Counted from the stretch's first letter, positions 34,546 through 43,414 are shown. The stretch is DNA of 64,000 bases from an uncultured Lachnospiraceae bacterium (GCA_947173495.1 CAMWFQ010000011.1:92847-156846), one strand, 5' to 3'. A program made the numbers and translations. The notes: generated by a model not told the origin, from the sequence alone.

Positions 34546-35268
34546 ATGAACATAACGGTTATAAACGGAACAGAAAAGCACGGTGTGACCTATCGGTTAA
34601 AAGAAATGTTTTTAGCCGCTTTCAGGGATCGTGCGGACATTACGGAATATTATCTTCCGAAAGACTGTCCCCATTTCTGCAGGGGCTGTGTAAGCTGTAC
34701 GATCAAAGGCGAAAACACCTGCAAAGACGCAGAATATATTGTAAAAATTGACAGATCGCTTTTGGAAGCAGATTTAATAGTAATGACCTCTCCTGCCTAT
34801 GTGTTTCACACTACGGGGGCTATGAAAGCGCTTCTCGACCATTTGGTCTACCGTTGGCTGCCCCACCGTCCGGCTCCCGAAATGTTTGGGAAACGGGCAG
34901 TGATTATTACGCAGTGTTTAGGCGCAGGAGCAAAATCCGCGGCAAAGGATATAAAGCACAGCTTATCCTGGTGGGGAATTTCTGAAATCGAAATTTTCAC
35001 CGGTGCGTTGATGGGCGATATTGTCTGGGAAAGACTTTCCGAAAAGAAGCGGTCAGAACTGACCCAAAAAGTGAAAAAGCTCTCTCATAAGTCTGCGCAG
35101 ACAGATTATACAAAACCCGCACACACAAATTTGATTACGAAACTTAAGTTTTCCGTTTGCCGTTTGATGCAGCAGAAACTACATAAAAATGACCCTGAAT
35201 ATCTCGATGGAAAGTATTGGGCTGAGCAAGGCTGGCTTGGCAAAGCCAGACCGTGGAAACAGCTTTAA
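34546..35268 (+). CDS. NAD(P)H-dependent FMN reductase / flavodoxin-fold oxidoreductase
   Basis: 240 residues with the flavodoxin-like fold of FMN-dependent reductases: ITVINGTEKHGVTYRLKEM as the FMN phosphate loop, CPHFCRGCVSCTIKGENTC (a Cys-rich strand as in iron-sulfur flavoproteins or active-site Cys), and MTSPAYVFHTTGAMKALLDH. It probably reduces quinones or other electrophiles. The C-terminal 60 residues are an extension of unclear role. It is the second gene of a TetR-controlled operon. A similar pair, TetR plus flavodoxin, lies at 38300-39419. Confidence 0.82.
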   Translation: MNITVINGTEKHGVTYRLKEMFLAAFRDRADITEYYLPKDCPHFCRGCVSCTIKGENTCKDAEYIVKIDRSLLEADLIVMTSPAYVFHTTGAMKALLDHLVYRWLPHRPAPEMFGKRAVIITQCLGAGAKSAAKDIKHSLSWWGISEIEIFTGALMGDIVWERLSEKKRSELTQKVKKLSHKSAQTDYTKPAHTNLITKLKFSVCRLMQQKLHKNDPEYLDGKYWAEQGWLGKARPWKQL

Positions 35269-35395
35269 ACAGGAGTCACCGGATTGGCTGCAATTTTTAA
35301 GTCTGCCATTCTATTGCCAATGTCGCTCTTAACAATCTCACTTCCATATGTATCCTCCGCATGAGTTTTACAGTGAATCCGGTCCGTATCAGCTA

Positions 35396-35983
35396 TTATA
35401 CTGGAGGAATGCAAAGCTGTTCCCCTAAGACTTCCATAACTTTTTCAAGCTTATTTTGATAGTGACTTTTACTTCTTGCAGATAATTTTTGAAAACTTCT
35501 AAGCAGTTTATCTCTTACAAATTCCTTACCCTCTTCAATCCCCATCCCTCTTTGAACATAAGCTAAATACAACAAACTTGGCAGACTGTCAAAATGTGAA
35601 ATTGCATCGGCATCAGCAACGCATAATTCCTCAAGACTATTTCTTTCAAGAGTTATACTTCCTCTATGGTTTTGAATACACTTTTGCACCACTGAAATTT
35701 TTTTGTCATCATAGCCATATTCTTTTAGAATACGATATGCCATTTCTGCTCCATGTATATGATGAAATTCATACAGGCTATAGTCTGTAATAGATGCAAT
35801 ATCATGTAACCAAGCCGCAATCATAACAATTTCCTTATCCGCCCCATATTCTTCTGCCAGAATTTCTGCATTTTTTACCACTGCCACAATATGATAATAA
35901 CACCCTATACCAAACTTATTTGTTTCTTTTTGGCATCTGTTATATATTTCCAGTTGTAAATTCTTCAAAATATCTATTCGCAT
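35396..35983 (-). CDS. HD-domain phosphohydrolase
   Basis: 195 residues. HD signatures are complete: an N-terminal His in YYHIVAVV, AAWLHDIAS (His-Asp), HHIHGAEMA and the late CVADADAI Asp. Such proteins cleave phosphate esters of nucleotides or small metabolites. The size and the HHIHG pattern resemble the YedJ/YpgQ-type single-domain group. No operon partner: the gene downstream is on the other strand. Immediately past its stop (35269-35395) the minus strand holds about 40 open codons ending …RMADLKIAANPVTPV, perhaps a gene remnant, which I do not recognise. Confidence 0.82.
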   Translation of the reverse strand: MRIDILKNLQLEIYNRCQKETNKFGIGCYYHIVAVVKNAEILAEEYGADKEIVMIAAWLHDIASITDYSLYEFHHIHGAEMAYRILKEYGYDDKKISVVQKCIQNHRGSITLERNSLEELCVADADAISHFDSLPSLLYLAYVQRGMGIEEGKEFVRDKLLRSFQKLSARSKSHYQNKLEKVMEVLGEQLCIPPV

Positions 35984-36034
35984 AGTTTCATCCCTGTAAA
36001 TCCGATTGCGTAAGCGTTGCTTTCTATTTTTTCA

Positions 36035-36733
36035 TCATGACCTCCTTAATTTCAGATAATCACATCTCGCAAATAATCCCCAGTTCTCATACGTAACTGT
36101 TTTTAGCTCTCCCAAATGCGAATAATCATTCAGTCGGACCACCTGACTGGTATGACTTTCCTTATCCCAGATAAGTTCTGTCAACGCAGTATTTTCCATC
36201 CAATTTAAATAGTTTATATCTTCATCGGGCCGATTCAAAAGCACATTCGTCAGTACTCTTAACGTTATGCCATGAGACACAATGACAATGTTTTCCCTAT
36301 CGTCTTTTTTCTCCAGATAGTCCTCAATAAATACGTTACACCGCTTTTTAACATCCGGATATGATTCGCCGTCCGGTGCCTGAAGCAGTGATAATTTTTC
36401 ATCCAAATCTATCTCCGGGTACTTTTGACGGCGTTCTTCCCATGACAGTCCTTCAAGCAATCCGAGATCCACTTCTTTCAGACATGCAGTTTCGACCGTT
36501 TCAGCATCTTCCTGGCCGATGCAGCATAAAATTTCCCATAAAGTCTGTCTGGCCCTTGCAAGGGAGCTGCAATATGCGGATATGGATTTTCCCTTCAATT
36601 CCTCACAAAGCTTCTGCCCTATACGCCGTGACTGGGCCACTCCTTTTTCTGTCAATCCAAAATCCGTAGTCGATATTATTTTCCCCCTTGTATTACCATG
36701 GCTTTCTCCATGACGTATCAGATAAATCCTCAT
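36035..36733 (-). CDS. Histidine phosphatase (phosphoglycerate-mutase-like) family protein
   Basis: 232 residues. The phosphohistidine motif LIRHGESHGN (His8) is at the N-terminus, followed by YCSSLARARQT, the acid/base Glu region EVDLGLLEGLSWEE, and VSHGITLRV with the second catalytic His. These make it a broad acid phosphatase or cofactor-dependent mutase; the Firmicutes family members are usually phosphatases. Its start codon directly follows repeat B (copy 2), whose GGGG of AATGGGGTAAAAA acts as ribosome-binding site. It does not form an operon with the HD gene in an obvious way, though both share a strand and a 50-base gap. Confidence 0.87.
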   Translation of the reverse strand: MRIYLIRHGESHGNTRGKIISTTDFGLTEKGVAQSRRIGQKLCEELKGKSISAYCSSLARARQTLWEILCCIGQEDAETVETACLKEVDLGLLEGLSWEERRQKYPEIDLDEKLSLLQAPDGESYPDVKKRCNVFIEDYLEKKDDRENIVIVSHGITLRVLTNVLLNRPDEDINYLNWMENTALTELIWDKESHTSQVVRLNDYSHLGELKTVTYENWGLFARCDYLKLRRS

Positions 36734-36832
36734 TTTTTACCCCATTTCTGCGCTGCTTTGTTGCACATATCGAGTTTGTGGCAAGCAACGCGCAGACACA
36801 AATCTCGCGATTGAAAATTTTAATTTTCAATC
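36734..36832 (-). repeat. Repeat B copy 2 (short form), abutting a phosphatase start
   Basis: Read on the minus strand: GATTGAAA...TTTTCAATC hairpin, CGAGATTTGTGTCTGCGCGT, then CAACAAAGCAGCGCAGAAATG and GGGTAAAAA directly before the ATG at 36733. The segment with the ATGGATT and GCCAT hairpins found in copy 1 is missing. Confidence 0.85.
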
Positions 36833-36992
36833 TTCCTCCCTGCCTGCCATATGTGCTGTATTACCTGTTATCATATTTACTAAAAAATTACTTTTTTATT
36901 TTTTCAATCACACAGGTATGGGGTTTGTTCGGGTTATTTTTGTCGTAATTTACACCGACAAGTAGTATCTCCCCCACATAACCTTCAAATTC

Positions 36993-37939
36993 TCAAAAAG
37001 TCATAACTTCCGCCCATCCGCCGACACTCATGGCATTCTCAAATTCTTCAGCAATTTCCTTATTGGGAATAAAAGCTGCCTTGTTCTCTGAATCATATCC
37101 AAGGTATCCCAGATGAATGAGCAGTGTCAACACATCATCCTTCGTCTTTAAATTGCGCATATCATTCTGGAAGCTGTTCGTATTGACTTTTATATATCCG
37201 CCGCCCAGCATATGCACGATATCCGACCGCAATCCGTCAAAATCCATATCCATATAAACTTTCAACGCTTCATAAGTCTCGGTAGCTGTCCAATAATTTG
37301 AATAATCCTGACAGCTCATTGCTTCCACAACGGACTTCGGATTATAGATATGCTTATACTTTTTAAACCGGTAACCATCATACCAACTGCTTGTTTCCTC
37401 AAAATCCATGCCATACCGCCCGCATAATCCTTTCACCTCATCCGCTGTAAAACCGGTATATTCCTCCAGCATCTTCTGGTTTGTCATGGAGTATTCCCGA
37501 AACATATTTAATGCAGAATGCTGCCCATACTTTTTTACCGGGAGAATTCCTGTCATATATACAAGTGCAACATAGGGCTGGTCTTTTAAAAGATCCCGCA
37601 AAAAATCAAGATACTGCTTCTGCAGGACCTCTGACTCCTGACGCTCCCGCATCACGCAATCCCACTCATCAATCAAAAAGATAAATTCTTTTTCAGCCCT
37701 TTGAATAAGGCTGCCGAATCACAACCACGGCTATAGTATGCGGCAAGCATTTTTAACGTCATGGATTTCCCAAAACGCCGCGGCCTGCTGACACAGACAT
37801 ATTTTTGTTCCGTATTGATATACCTGTTTATAAGGGCAATCAAGCCTGTCTTATCTATATATATCTCAGATTGAACTGCTTCCCGGAACCCTTTATTTCC
37901 CGGATTCACATAAATTCCAATAAAAGTTCTCCCTGTCAC
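36993..37939 (-). pseudogene. Broken AAA-ATPase-like gene (PF09820-type)
   Basis: Two frames of one gene. The first (37939-37673) has FIGIYVNPGNKGFREAVQSE and the P-loop VSRPRRFGKSMTLKMLAAYY, ending after LFKGLKKNLSF. The second (from 37676) resumes at IDEWDCVMRERQ, the Walker B, in another frame. The roughly 90 codons normally between them are gone, and the frame shifts at the join. The C-terminal PD-(D/E)XK domain is also missing (ends AEVMTF). It is a different lineage from the intact 5683-7275 gene, whose P-loop is divergent. Confidence 0.85.
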
Positions 37940-38083
37940 GTCCGTGTAACCATCTGTTTGCTAATGACATATTGACTGTTATGTGTATAATCCATTATCT
38001 CATACCGTTTTTCTAAGGTCAAATGTATTATTACCGCTCATTCTATTCTGGTAACTATTCTATCCATGTTCCGACGTATAGCA

Positions 38084-38148
38084 TTGACTTTTTCTTAGAA
38101 TAAGAGTATAATTCGTTTATATAAATAGTTTATATAAACGAATTATAC
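38084..38148 (+). promoter_or_regulatory. Promoter with 43-bp perfect palindromic operator
   Basis: TTGACT (38084-38089), 17 bases, TATAAT (38107-38112). From 38106 to 38148 runs an exact inverted repeat: arms of 20 bases (GTATAATTCGTTTATATAAA and its complement) around TAG. It covers the -10 box and the start point, as expected for tight autorepression by the TetR protein encoded downstream. Nothing else is recognised in 37940-38083. Confidence 0.8.
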
Positions 38149-38184
38149 AAAGGCGTTGCTGTAAAAGTCAAATGGACATGCAAG

Positions 38185-38299
38185 TATGTCCGCTTGGCTC
38201 GTTGCTCGCGGGAATAAATTTTTTACAAACGAACTTGTTCGTTTGCAAATATTGTGTCGACGCCGCAATTTGCAGATGCTGGCAGCATGGAGGATTACA
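38185..38299 (+). repeat. Repeat C copy 2, abutting a TetR gene
   Basis: Starts TATGTCCGCTTGGCTCGTTG, then hairpin CAAACGAAC-TT-GTTCGTTTG (38226-38245), GCAAAT...ATTTGC, and ATGCTGGCAGCAT, ending TGGAGGATTACA before the ATG at 38300. GGAGG is the ribosome-binding site and lies directly behind the last hairpin. Confidence 0.8.
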
Positions 38300-38893
38300 A
38301 TGCCAAAACAACGAATAACAAAGGATATGGTTGTAGAAGCTGCTTTTAAAATCGCCCGTCAAAACGGTATGGAGAAAGTACTGGTCAAAAGCATTGCAGA
38401 TGAGCTGGGCTGTTCGGTACAGCCTGTTTACAGTTACTGCAAGAATATGGACGGACTTCGCGAGGAGGTTGGGAATAAAGCAAGGGGGTTTATTAAGGAG
38501 TACATCGTTTCCCATATCGACAGAAGCGACTTGTTTCGCAGCACAGGCAGAGCATATATTCAGCTTGCAAAAGAAGAACCTCACATTCTGAAAATTTTTG
38601 TTTTGCAGGAAAGAAGAAATATATCTTCCCTGAAAGACGTATATGAAGTTGAAACGAGCCCGCAGATAGCACAGGCAGTTGCAAATGATTTGAATATAAG
38701 TGTTGAAATGGCAGGACAGCTTCATATGAATATGTTAATCTATACAATTGGTCTTTGTACGATTTTTTCCGTAACCTCGCCAGGCATACCGATCGATGAG
38801 ATTTTTTTGCAACAGGAACAGGCGTACCAGGTGTTTGTAAATGATGTATTGAGAAAGAGGAATCGAAATCATGAAAACAGCGGTAATTTATAA
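38300..38893 (+). CDS. TetR-family regulator of the flavodoxin gene
   Basis: 197 residues. N-terminal helix-turn-helix VKSIADELGCSVQPVYSYCK after a typical TetR first helix; the C-terminal part matches the TetR_C_33-like group only loosely. ATG 38300 is taken because repeat C supplies GGAGG 8 bases upstream; an open frame reaches back to 38186 through the repeat and is not counted. Its stop lies 23 bases inside the next gene, so the flavodoxin is coupled. A 43-bp palindrome covers its promoter. Confidence 0.87.
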   Translation: MPKQRITKDMVVEAAFKIARQNGMEKVLVKSIADELGCSVQPVYSYCKNMDGLREEVGNKARGFIKEYIVSHIDRSDLFRSTGRAYIQLAKEEPHILKIFVLQERRNISSLKDVYEVETSPQIAQAVANDLNISVEMAGQLHMNMLIYTIGLCTIFSVTSPGIPIDEIFLQQEQAYQVFVNDVLRKRNRNHENSGNL

Positions 38894-39419
38894 TTCACAG
38901 ACAGGTTTTACTAAGAAGTATGCCCAATGGATATCTGAAGCGGCAGATGCAGATTGCTTTGAACTCGGAACCGCGAAAAAGCAAGACTTTGGTCTATATG
39001 ACGCTGTTGTTTTTGGCAGCTGGGCGTGTGCAGGCAGGATCAGTAAAATATCGTGGTTCAGGTCCAATATAGATAAATGGGCCGGCAAAATGCTGGTTGC
39101 TTTCTGCACAGGCGCCAGCCCTGCCGAAAGTCCCGAAATTGCTGCTTTTTTGAGCAGTAATTTCAGCGAAGCGGAACGGCAGGCGGTTCATATTTTCTAC
39201 TGTCCCGGAGGCTTTCATTATGAAAAAATGTCAGCAGGCTCAAAGCTGATGATGAAGATGTTTCAAAAAATGGTTGGCGCCAAAAAGGATAAAACCGAAG
39301 CGGATATTGAAATGCTGAAAATGATTTCCCATTCATACGATATTTCTGACAGGAAATATATTGAGCCGATTATAAAACTGCTTCATGATCCGGCCGGCTT
39401 TACACTATCAATAAAATGA
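38871..39419 (+). CDS. Flavodoxin-domain protein (HemG-like flavodoxin family)
   Basis: 182 residues. The FMN loop AVIYNSQTGFTKKYAQWISE at the N-terminus and VVFGSWACAGRISKISWFR match the flavodoxin_5 group, which includes protoporphyrinogen oxidase HemG, although most clostridial members have unknown partners. It overlaps the end of the TetR gene by 23 bases. It may carry electrons for a stress or detoxification reaction induced through the TetR protein. No terminator is clear before the convergent nitrilase gene. Confidence 0.82.
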   Translation: MKTAVIYNSQTGFTKKYAQWISEAADADCFELGTAKKQDFGLYDAVVFGSWACAGRISKISWFRSNIDKWAGKMLVAFCTGASPAESPEIAAFLSSNFSEAERQAVHIFYCPGGFHYEKMSAGSKLMMKMFQKMVGAKKDKTEADIEMLKMISHSYDISDRKYIEPIIKLLHDPAGFTLSIK

Positions 39420-39470
39420 TGCTATATGTTTTACACTGTGTAGTGGACATAAATTCTTCCCCATATTCTT

Positions 39471-40820
39471 TCATACCAGTTTTTTGTACGCCTGTGTCTT
39501 TCTGTATTTCCCCAGATCCTCGCTTTTCCGGTATGCTCTGATTTCATCTATATCAAACTCCACATAGTAGATCGTTTCTTCAAGCTCACTTCCTATAAAA
39601 ATGGTGTTATCCATCCCTTCCTGTGTCCATACCATAGGATTAAAGGCACAGGAATTTCCCATTCCCTGTGCCGGCGGATTCGCCATCGCTATGCCAACCA
39701 TATTCTCCATAGCCCGCACAGACAGCTCCTTTAATCTGGGATACATCCCGCCACAGCAGTTGGGATGCATAATAAGCTCTGCCCCATTCAGCATCAGTTC
39801 CCTGGCACTCTCCGGATATTCCCTGTCGTAACAAATCATACAACCTATGGTAATGCCGTCAAACCGGCACACAGGAAAAGAGGCTCCGGATTCAAGGTAC
39901 CTTTCCCAATCAAAATCACAGGTATGTACTTTGGAATATTTTAAAATTACTTTTCCGTCCCTGTCGATCACCCATGCCGTATTTTGCGGATACTTTTTTC
40001 CTTTGGAAAAACCGGTTATGATCACGCCCGTCTTCAGCTCTGCAGCAAGATTTGCGATCTGAATAAAATGTTCGTCCTGCTCTGTCAAAGCATTTTCATA
40101 CCATTTGATGAATTCGGGACAATTTTCAATCTCCTGAACCGGCAATAATTTTTCACAAATATGCGGTGGTGCATATGCGGTAAGAAAACATTCCGGAAAT
40201 AGTACCAAATCTGCACCATTTTTGCTTGCTTCCCGGATAAGCTTTTTGGCTGTTATTGTATTTTGCTCAATATCCGGTATAGCCGCATTATATTGAATAA
40301 GCGCTACCTTTAATTTTTTATGTTGATTCCATAGAAGCCTGACCGCTTCTTCCACATCCCGGTCCGTCAGCCCCACTGCCGGGTCTGGCCTCACCTGATG
40401 TTGCGCTGCCTGTATATTGTGCAAATCAAGATCATCAAGAACGACCCATCCGGTGACATCATTATGTGATTTCAGCCATAAAAGAATTTCATCGGCCTTT
40501 ACCAGACTGAATTTTCTGGTTTTTCTGATTTCTTCTGTGGTCAGGTCAGGCGTTACGCCATCTATATGTAACCCTTCGTTTTCAATGAATTTGGTCAGTC
40601 TCTCTGCTTCTGTACGAAGCGGCTTCAATTCGGAATCAAACCATGCGCGCCATCCGGAGTGAAGAATTATTTTTGCGTTGGTCCTTTTTACCAAAGATGC
40701 CAACAGTTTAACTTTTTCTTTATCAATTAAGGTACCATTGCTGATTTCTTTTTTATGGTTGTTATTCCAGAAATCAGAATTGAGCACGCCATCTATATCC
40801 AGAAATAAGACGTTAGCCAT
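39471..40820 (-). CDS. Fusion of a HAD-SAK-like domain and a carbon-nitrogen hydrolase (nitrilase)
   Basis: 449 residues in two domains. Residues 1-165 are a HAD-like unit with LFLDIDGVLNS, HSGWRAWF and GWVVLDDLDL, the pattern of HAD domains of the Swiss-army-knife RNA-repair group (HAD_SAK). Residues 169-445 are a nitrilase-superfamily amidase with the triad Glu210 (LFPECFL), Lys297 (YSKVHT) and Cys330 (GCMICYDREYPESAR). Both active sites look intact. I know of no described protein with this pairing. ATG 40820 is used, with AGGAG 7 bases upstream. It stands alone, convergent with the flavodoxin gene. The substrate is unknown. Confidence 0.83.
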   Translation of the reverse strand: MANVLFLDIDGVLNSDFWNNNHKKEISNGTLIDKEKVKLLASLVKRTNAKIILHSGWRAWFDSELKPLRTEAERLTKFIENEGLHIDGVTPDLTTEEIRKTRKFSLVKADEILLWLKSHNDVTGWVVLDDLDLHNIQAAQHQVRPDPAVGLTDRDVEEAVRLLWNQHKKLKVALIQYNAAIPDIEQNTITAKKLIREASKNGADLVLFPECFLTAYAPPHICEKLLPVQEIENCPEFIKWYENALTEQDEHFIQIANLAAELKTGVIITGFSKGKKYPQNTAWVIDRDGKVILKYSKVHTCDFDWERYLESGASFPVCRFDGITIGCMICYDREYPESARELMLNGAELIMHPNCCGGMYPRLKELSVRAMENMVGIAMANPPAQGMGNSCAFNPMVWTQEGMDNTIFIGSELEETIYYVEFDIDEIRAYRKSEDLGKYRKTQAYKKLV

Positions 40821-40971
40821 GATCATTCTCCTATGAAATGAAAAATTTTGCGATATTCACGAATAGATTTCTTTGACAGAAACCCTTTGTCCACAAGTCA
40901 ACAGCCGCATATATAGTCATAATTATAACTTACATTTACCGGGAGCGCAACGCAAAGCCGGAAAGGGGAAA

Positions 40972-41058
40972 GATTGAAAATTAAAATTTTCAACCACGAG
41001 ATTTGTGTCTGCGCGCTGCTGGCCACAAAATCGTCATGCGCAGAAATGGTGTAAAAAA
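40972..41058 (+). repeat. Repeat B copy 3 (short, diverged)
   Basis: GATTGAAAATTAAAATTTTC hairpin, CGAGATTTGTGTCTGCGCG and CGCAGAAATGGTGTAAAAAA are kept; the middle hairpins are missing. It ends at an ATG (41059) that opens only a six-codon frame, then a promoter for ktrB follows. This copy has no visible gene partner. Confidence 0.75.
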
Positions 41059-41081
41059 ATGAATCGGTTCCGGGCGTAAAA

Positions 41082-41225
41082 TTGCTAATTGTAATAAAAA
41101 AGTGTATAATGCATAAGGAGCTGTTACGGAATAAGCCTTCATCACGTGACAGCTTCCAGGGAAAAATCAGAGGAATGTTTGAGAATACTATGAAAGTCAA
41201 AGACTTTCATAGCATGGAGGGGATT
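41082..41225 (+). promoter_or_regulatory. ktrB promoter and structured leader
   Basis: TTGCTA (41082-41087), 17 bases, TATAAT (41105-41110). The leader of about 110 bases holds a pairing between AGCTGT (41120-41125) and ACAGCT, and a strong hairpin CTATGAAAGTC-AAA-GACTTTCATAG (41189-41213) just upstream of the ribosome-binding site GGAGGGG. It could control translation of ktrB. It does not match the c-di-AMP riboswitch as I know it. Confidence 0.5.
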
Positions 41226-42578
41226 ATGAAAAGACGCGGACTTACCCCAACGGGAATTATCATGTTGGGGTTTTTCTTAGGGGCTGTGATCGGAGCCTTA
41301 TGCCTTTTTCTTCCGGTCAGCATCAAACCGGGGGTGGAGATAGACTTCCTCGACGCCCTCTTTGTCGCAACATCCAGCATCAGTGTTACCGGACTTTCAA
41401 CGATAAATGTGGGAGAGACCTTTTCGGTTTTTGGACAGATTGTGATTCTGTTTCTGATTCAAATGGGCGGACTTGGGATCGTGACGTTTACAACATTGGT
41501 TTTATGCCTCTTTCATCGCAGGATCACTCTTTCTGAGAGGATTTTGATCCAGAATGCCTATAATCTGGATACGCTTTCCAATCTGGTCAGGCTGACGGCC
41601 CGTGTGCTGAAAGCGACGCTGTGCCTGGAAGGGATAGGTGCTCTGGGGTATTCCTTCGTGTTTGTTCCACGATTTGGGGCCCAAGGGATCTGGTACAGTG
41701 TTTTCCATGCGGTGTCGGCCTTCTGCAATGCGGGGATTGATCTCCTGGGCGGAAACAGCTTCTGCGCTTATTCGGATAACGTGATGCTGAATCTTACCAC
41801 CATGTTTCTGATCATCGTCAGCGGGCTGGGATTCCCGGTCTACTGGGAAGTTGGAAGAATAGCTCTTTCCTATCGAAAAAGAAGGAACGGGGAATACATC
41901 CGTAAATTTAATTTGCAGGCAAGGATCGTGCTTCTTACGACAATATCTTTGATTCTTACGGGAACGATCCTGACGCTGGCTTTTGAATATAACAATCCTG
42001 ACACTCTGGGCAATATGAATCTGTCTCAAAAACTGATGGCAGCAGCTTTCCAGTCCGTGACGCTCCGGACAGCCGGATTCGCGACGATTTCCCAGGAATA
42101 TTTCCGCCCGGCCTCGGCCCTGGTATATGTGGTGCTTATGTTTATCGGGGGTTCGCCGGCCGGAACAGCAGGAGGCGTCAAGACGGTGACAGTGGTTCTG
42201 CTGTTTGTCTCCATATTCGCCAATATCAGAGGGAAAAAGGACGTGGTGGTGATGCACAGGAGAATTGCAGACGAGATCATACGGAGATGTGTGGCCATCG
42301 TTACTTTTTCACTTACGACACTGCTTGTGCTCACCACAGCGCTTCTGGCGGTTCAGGGCGGGGATTTTCTGGACACGCTCTACGAGATGACTTCCGCCAT
42401 TGCAACGGTAGGGCTCTCCAGAGGAGTGACTGCCACGCTGAATCCGGCAGGCAAGCTGATTGTGGCGCTTGCCATGTATCTGGGAAGAATTGGGCCTATC
42501 ACACTTGCGCTGGCATTTAACAGCCGCAGACCGGCAGGAGAGATTTCCTTTGCAGAAAGCAAAGTGATCATCGGATAG
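41226..42578 (+). CDS. ktrB: K+ transporter membrane subunit KtrB (TrkH family)
   Basis: 450 residues with four M1-P-M2 units; filter-like segments are SSISVTGLST, SAFCNAGIDLLGG, VTLRTAGFATI and SAIATVGLSRG. The length and the lack of extra N-terminal helices fit KtrB rather than TrkH. It conducts K+ with Na+ dependence in relatives and is gated by the KtrA ring encoded 63 bases downstream. ATG 41226 is chosen for its GGAGGGG site; the frame is open to 41082 through the leader. The cell thus has two K+ systems in this window. Confidence 0.92.
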   Translation: MKRRGLTPTGIIMLGFFLGAVIGALCLFLPVSIKPGVEIDFLDALFVATSSISVTGLSTINVGETFSVFGQIVILFLIQMGGLGIVTFTTLVLCLFHRRITLSERILIQNAYNLDTLSNLVRLTARVLKATLCLEGIGALGYSFVFVPRFGAQGIWYSVFHAVSAFCNAGIDLLGGNSFCAYSDNVMLNLTTMFLIIVSGLGFPVYWEVGRIALSYRKRRNGEYIRKFNLQARIVLLTTISLILTGTILTLAFEYNNPDTLGNMNLSQKLMAAAFQSVTLRTAGFATISQEYFRPASALVYVVLMFIGGSPAGTAGGVKTVTVVLLFVSIFANIRGKKDVVVMHRRIADEIIRRCVAIVTFSLTTLLVLTTALLAVQGGDFLDTLYEMTSAIATVGLSRGVTATLNPAGKLIVALAMYLGRIGPITLALAFNSRRPAGEISFAESKVIIG

Positions 42579-42641
42579 ACCGCAGGGGGCATTCAGCCCG
42601 ATGATAGACCGGCCACCATACAACAGAAAGGAAGAACCAAT

Positions 42642-43322
42642 ATGAAAAAGTATGAACAGAAAGAATATATTGTGATTGGAATGGGAAGATTCGGAAGCAG
42701 TGTGGCAAAGCAGCTGGAGGCAAATGGATGTAAAGTGCTTGCTGTGGATCACAATGAAAGCCGCATCAGACAGATCGCCGAATATGTGACTCTTGCCATG
42801 TGTGTGGATGTTACCAATGAGGATGTGCTGGAGGAACTGGGGGGCAGAAGCTTTGATGGGGCCATCATTTCCATAGGTCACAGTCTGGACGCCTCAGTGC
42901 TGGCGGCAATCTGGGCGAAGGAACAGGGGATCCGGCTGGTCATTGCCAAAGCATATGATGAAATGCAGGGGAAGATTCTGCTTAAGCTTGGTGTGGATGA
43001 GATCGTCTATCCCGAAAAGGAAACGGGGGTGCATCTGGCAAATAACCTGGCATTCAATCACCTCTTTGATACCATTGAGCTGACATCAGAGTACTCTATT
43101 GCGGATGTCTCCACCTTAAGAAGCTGGACCGGAAAAAATTTAAGGGAATTAAAGCTTCGCGAAAAATATGGCGTAAATGTGATTGCCATTAAGCGGGGCG
43201 GAGCACTCCTCATTAATCCGCCAGCAGACGAGCCTACTCAGAAAGATGATGTTTTTGTACTCCTGGGAAAGAATAACACACTGAGAAAGATCGCGGACGC
43301 GTACCATTCCGAGAAGAAATGA
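42642..43322 (+). CDS. ktrA: K+ transporter regulatory subunit KtrA
   Basis: 226 residues: a single RCK unit, with the nucleotide-binding YIVIGMGRFGSSVAKQLEAN and acidic LAVDHNE at the end of the second strand, followed by a TrkA_C domain (about 140-222). It forms the cytoplasmic octameric ring that opens KtrB; relatives bind ATP/ADP and c-di-AMP. AGAAAGGAAG lies before the ATG. It completes the ktrBA operon. Confidence 0.92.
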   Translation: MKKYEQKEYIVIGMGRFGSSVAKQLEANGCKVLAVDHNESRIRQIAEYVTLAMCVDVTNEDVLEELGGRSFDGAIISIGHSLDASVLAAIWAKEQGIRLVIAKAYDEMQGKILLKLGVDEIVYPEKETGVHLANNLAFNHLFDTIELTSEYSIADVSTLRSWTGKNLRELKLREKYGVNVIAIKRGGALLINPPADEPTQKDDVFVLLGKNNTLRKIADAYHSEKK

Positions 43323-43385
43323 CCGGTAACGATTCAGCCTGCAGTTTCATAGTGATAGAGACGAAACCTCTCCCGGGAAGAATAA

Positions 43386-43414
43386 TTGATAAAGATAGAA
43401 CATTATGATACTAT
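43386..43414 (+). promoter_or_regulatory. Promoter of hflK-hflC
   Basis: TTGATA (43386-43391), 17 bases, TACTAT (43409-43414), about 60 bases before the hflK ribosome-binding site AAGGAGGAGAGG. Confidence 0.5.

Noticed and set aside
41059..41079. Six-codon frame after repeat B copy 3
   Set aside because: Too short and without family support; more likely the remains of a lost gene start.
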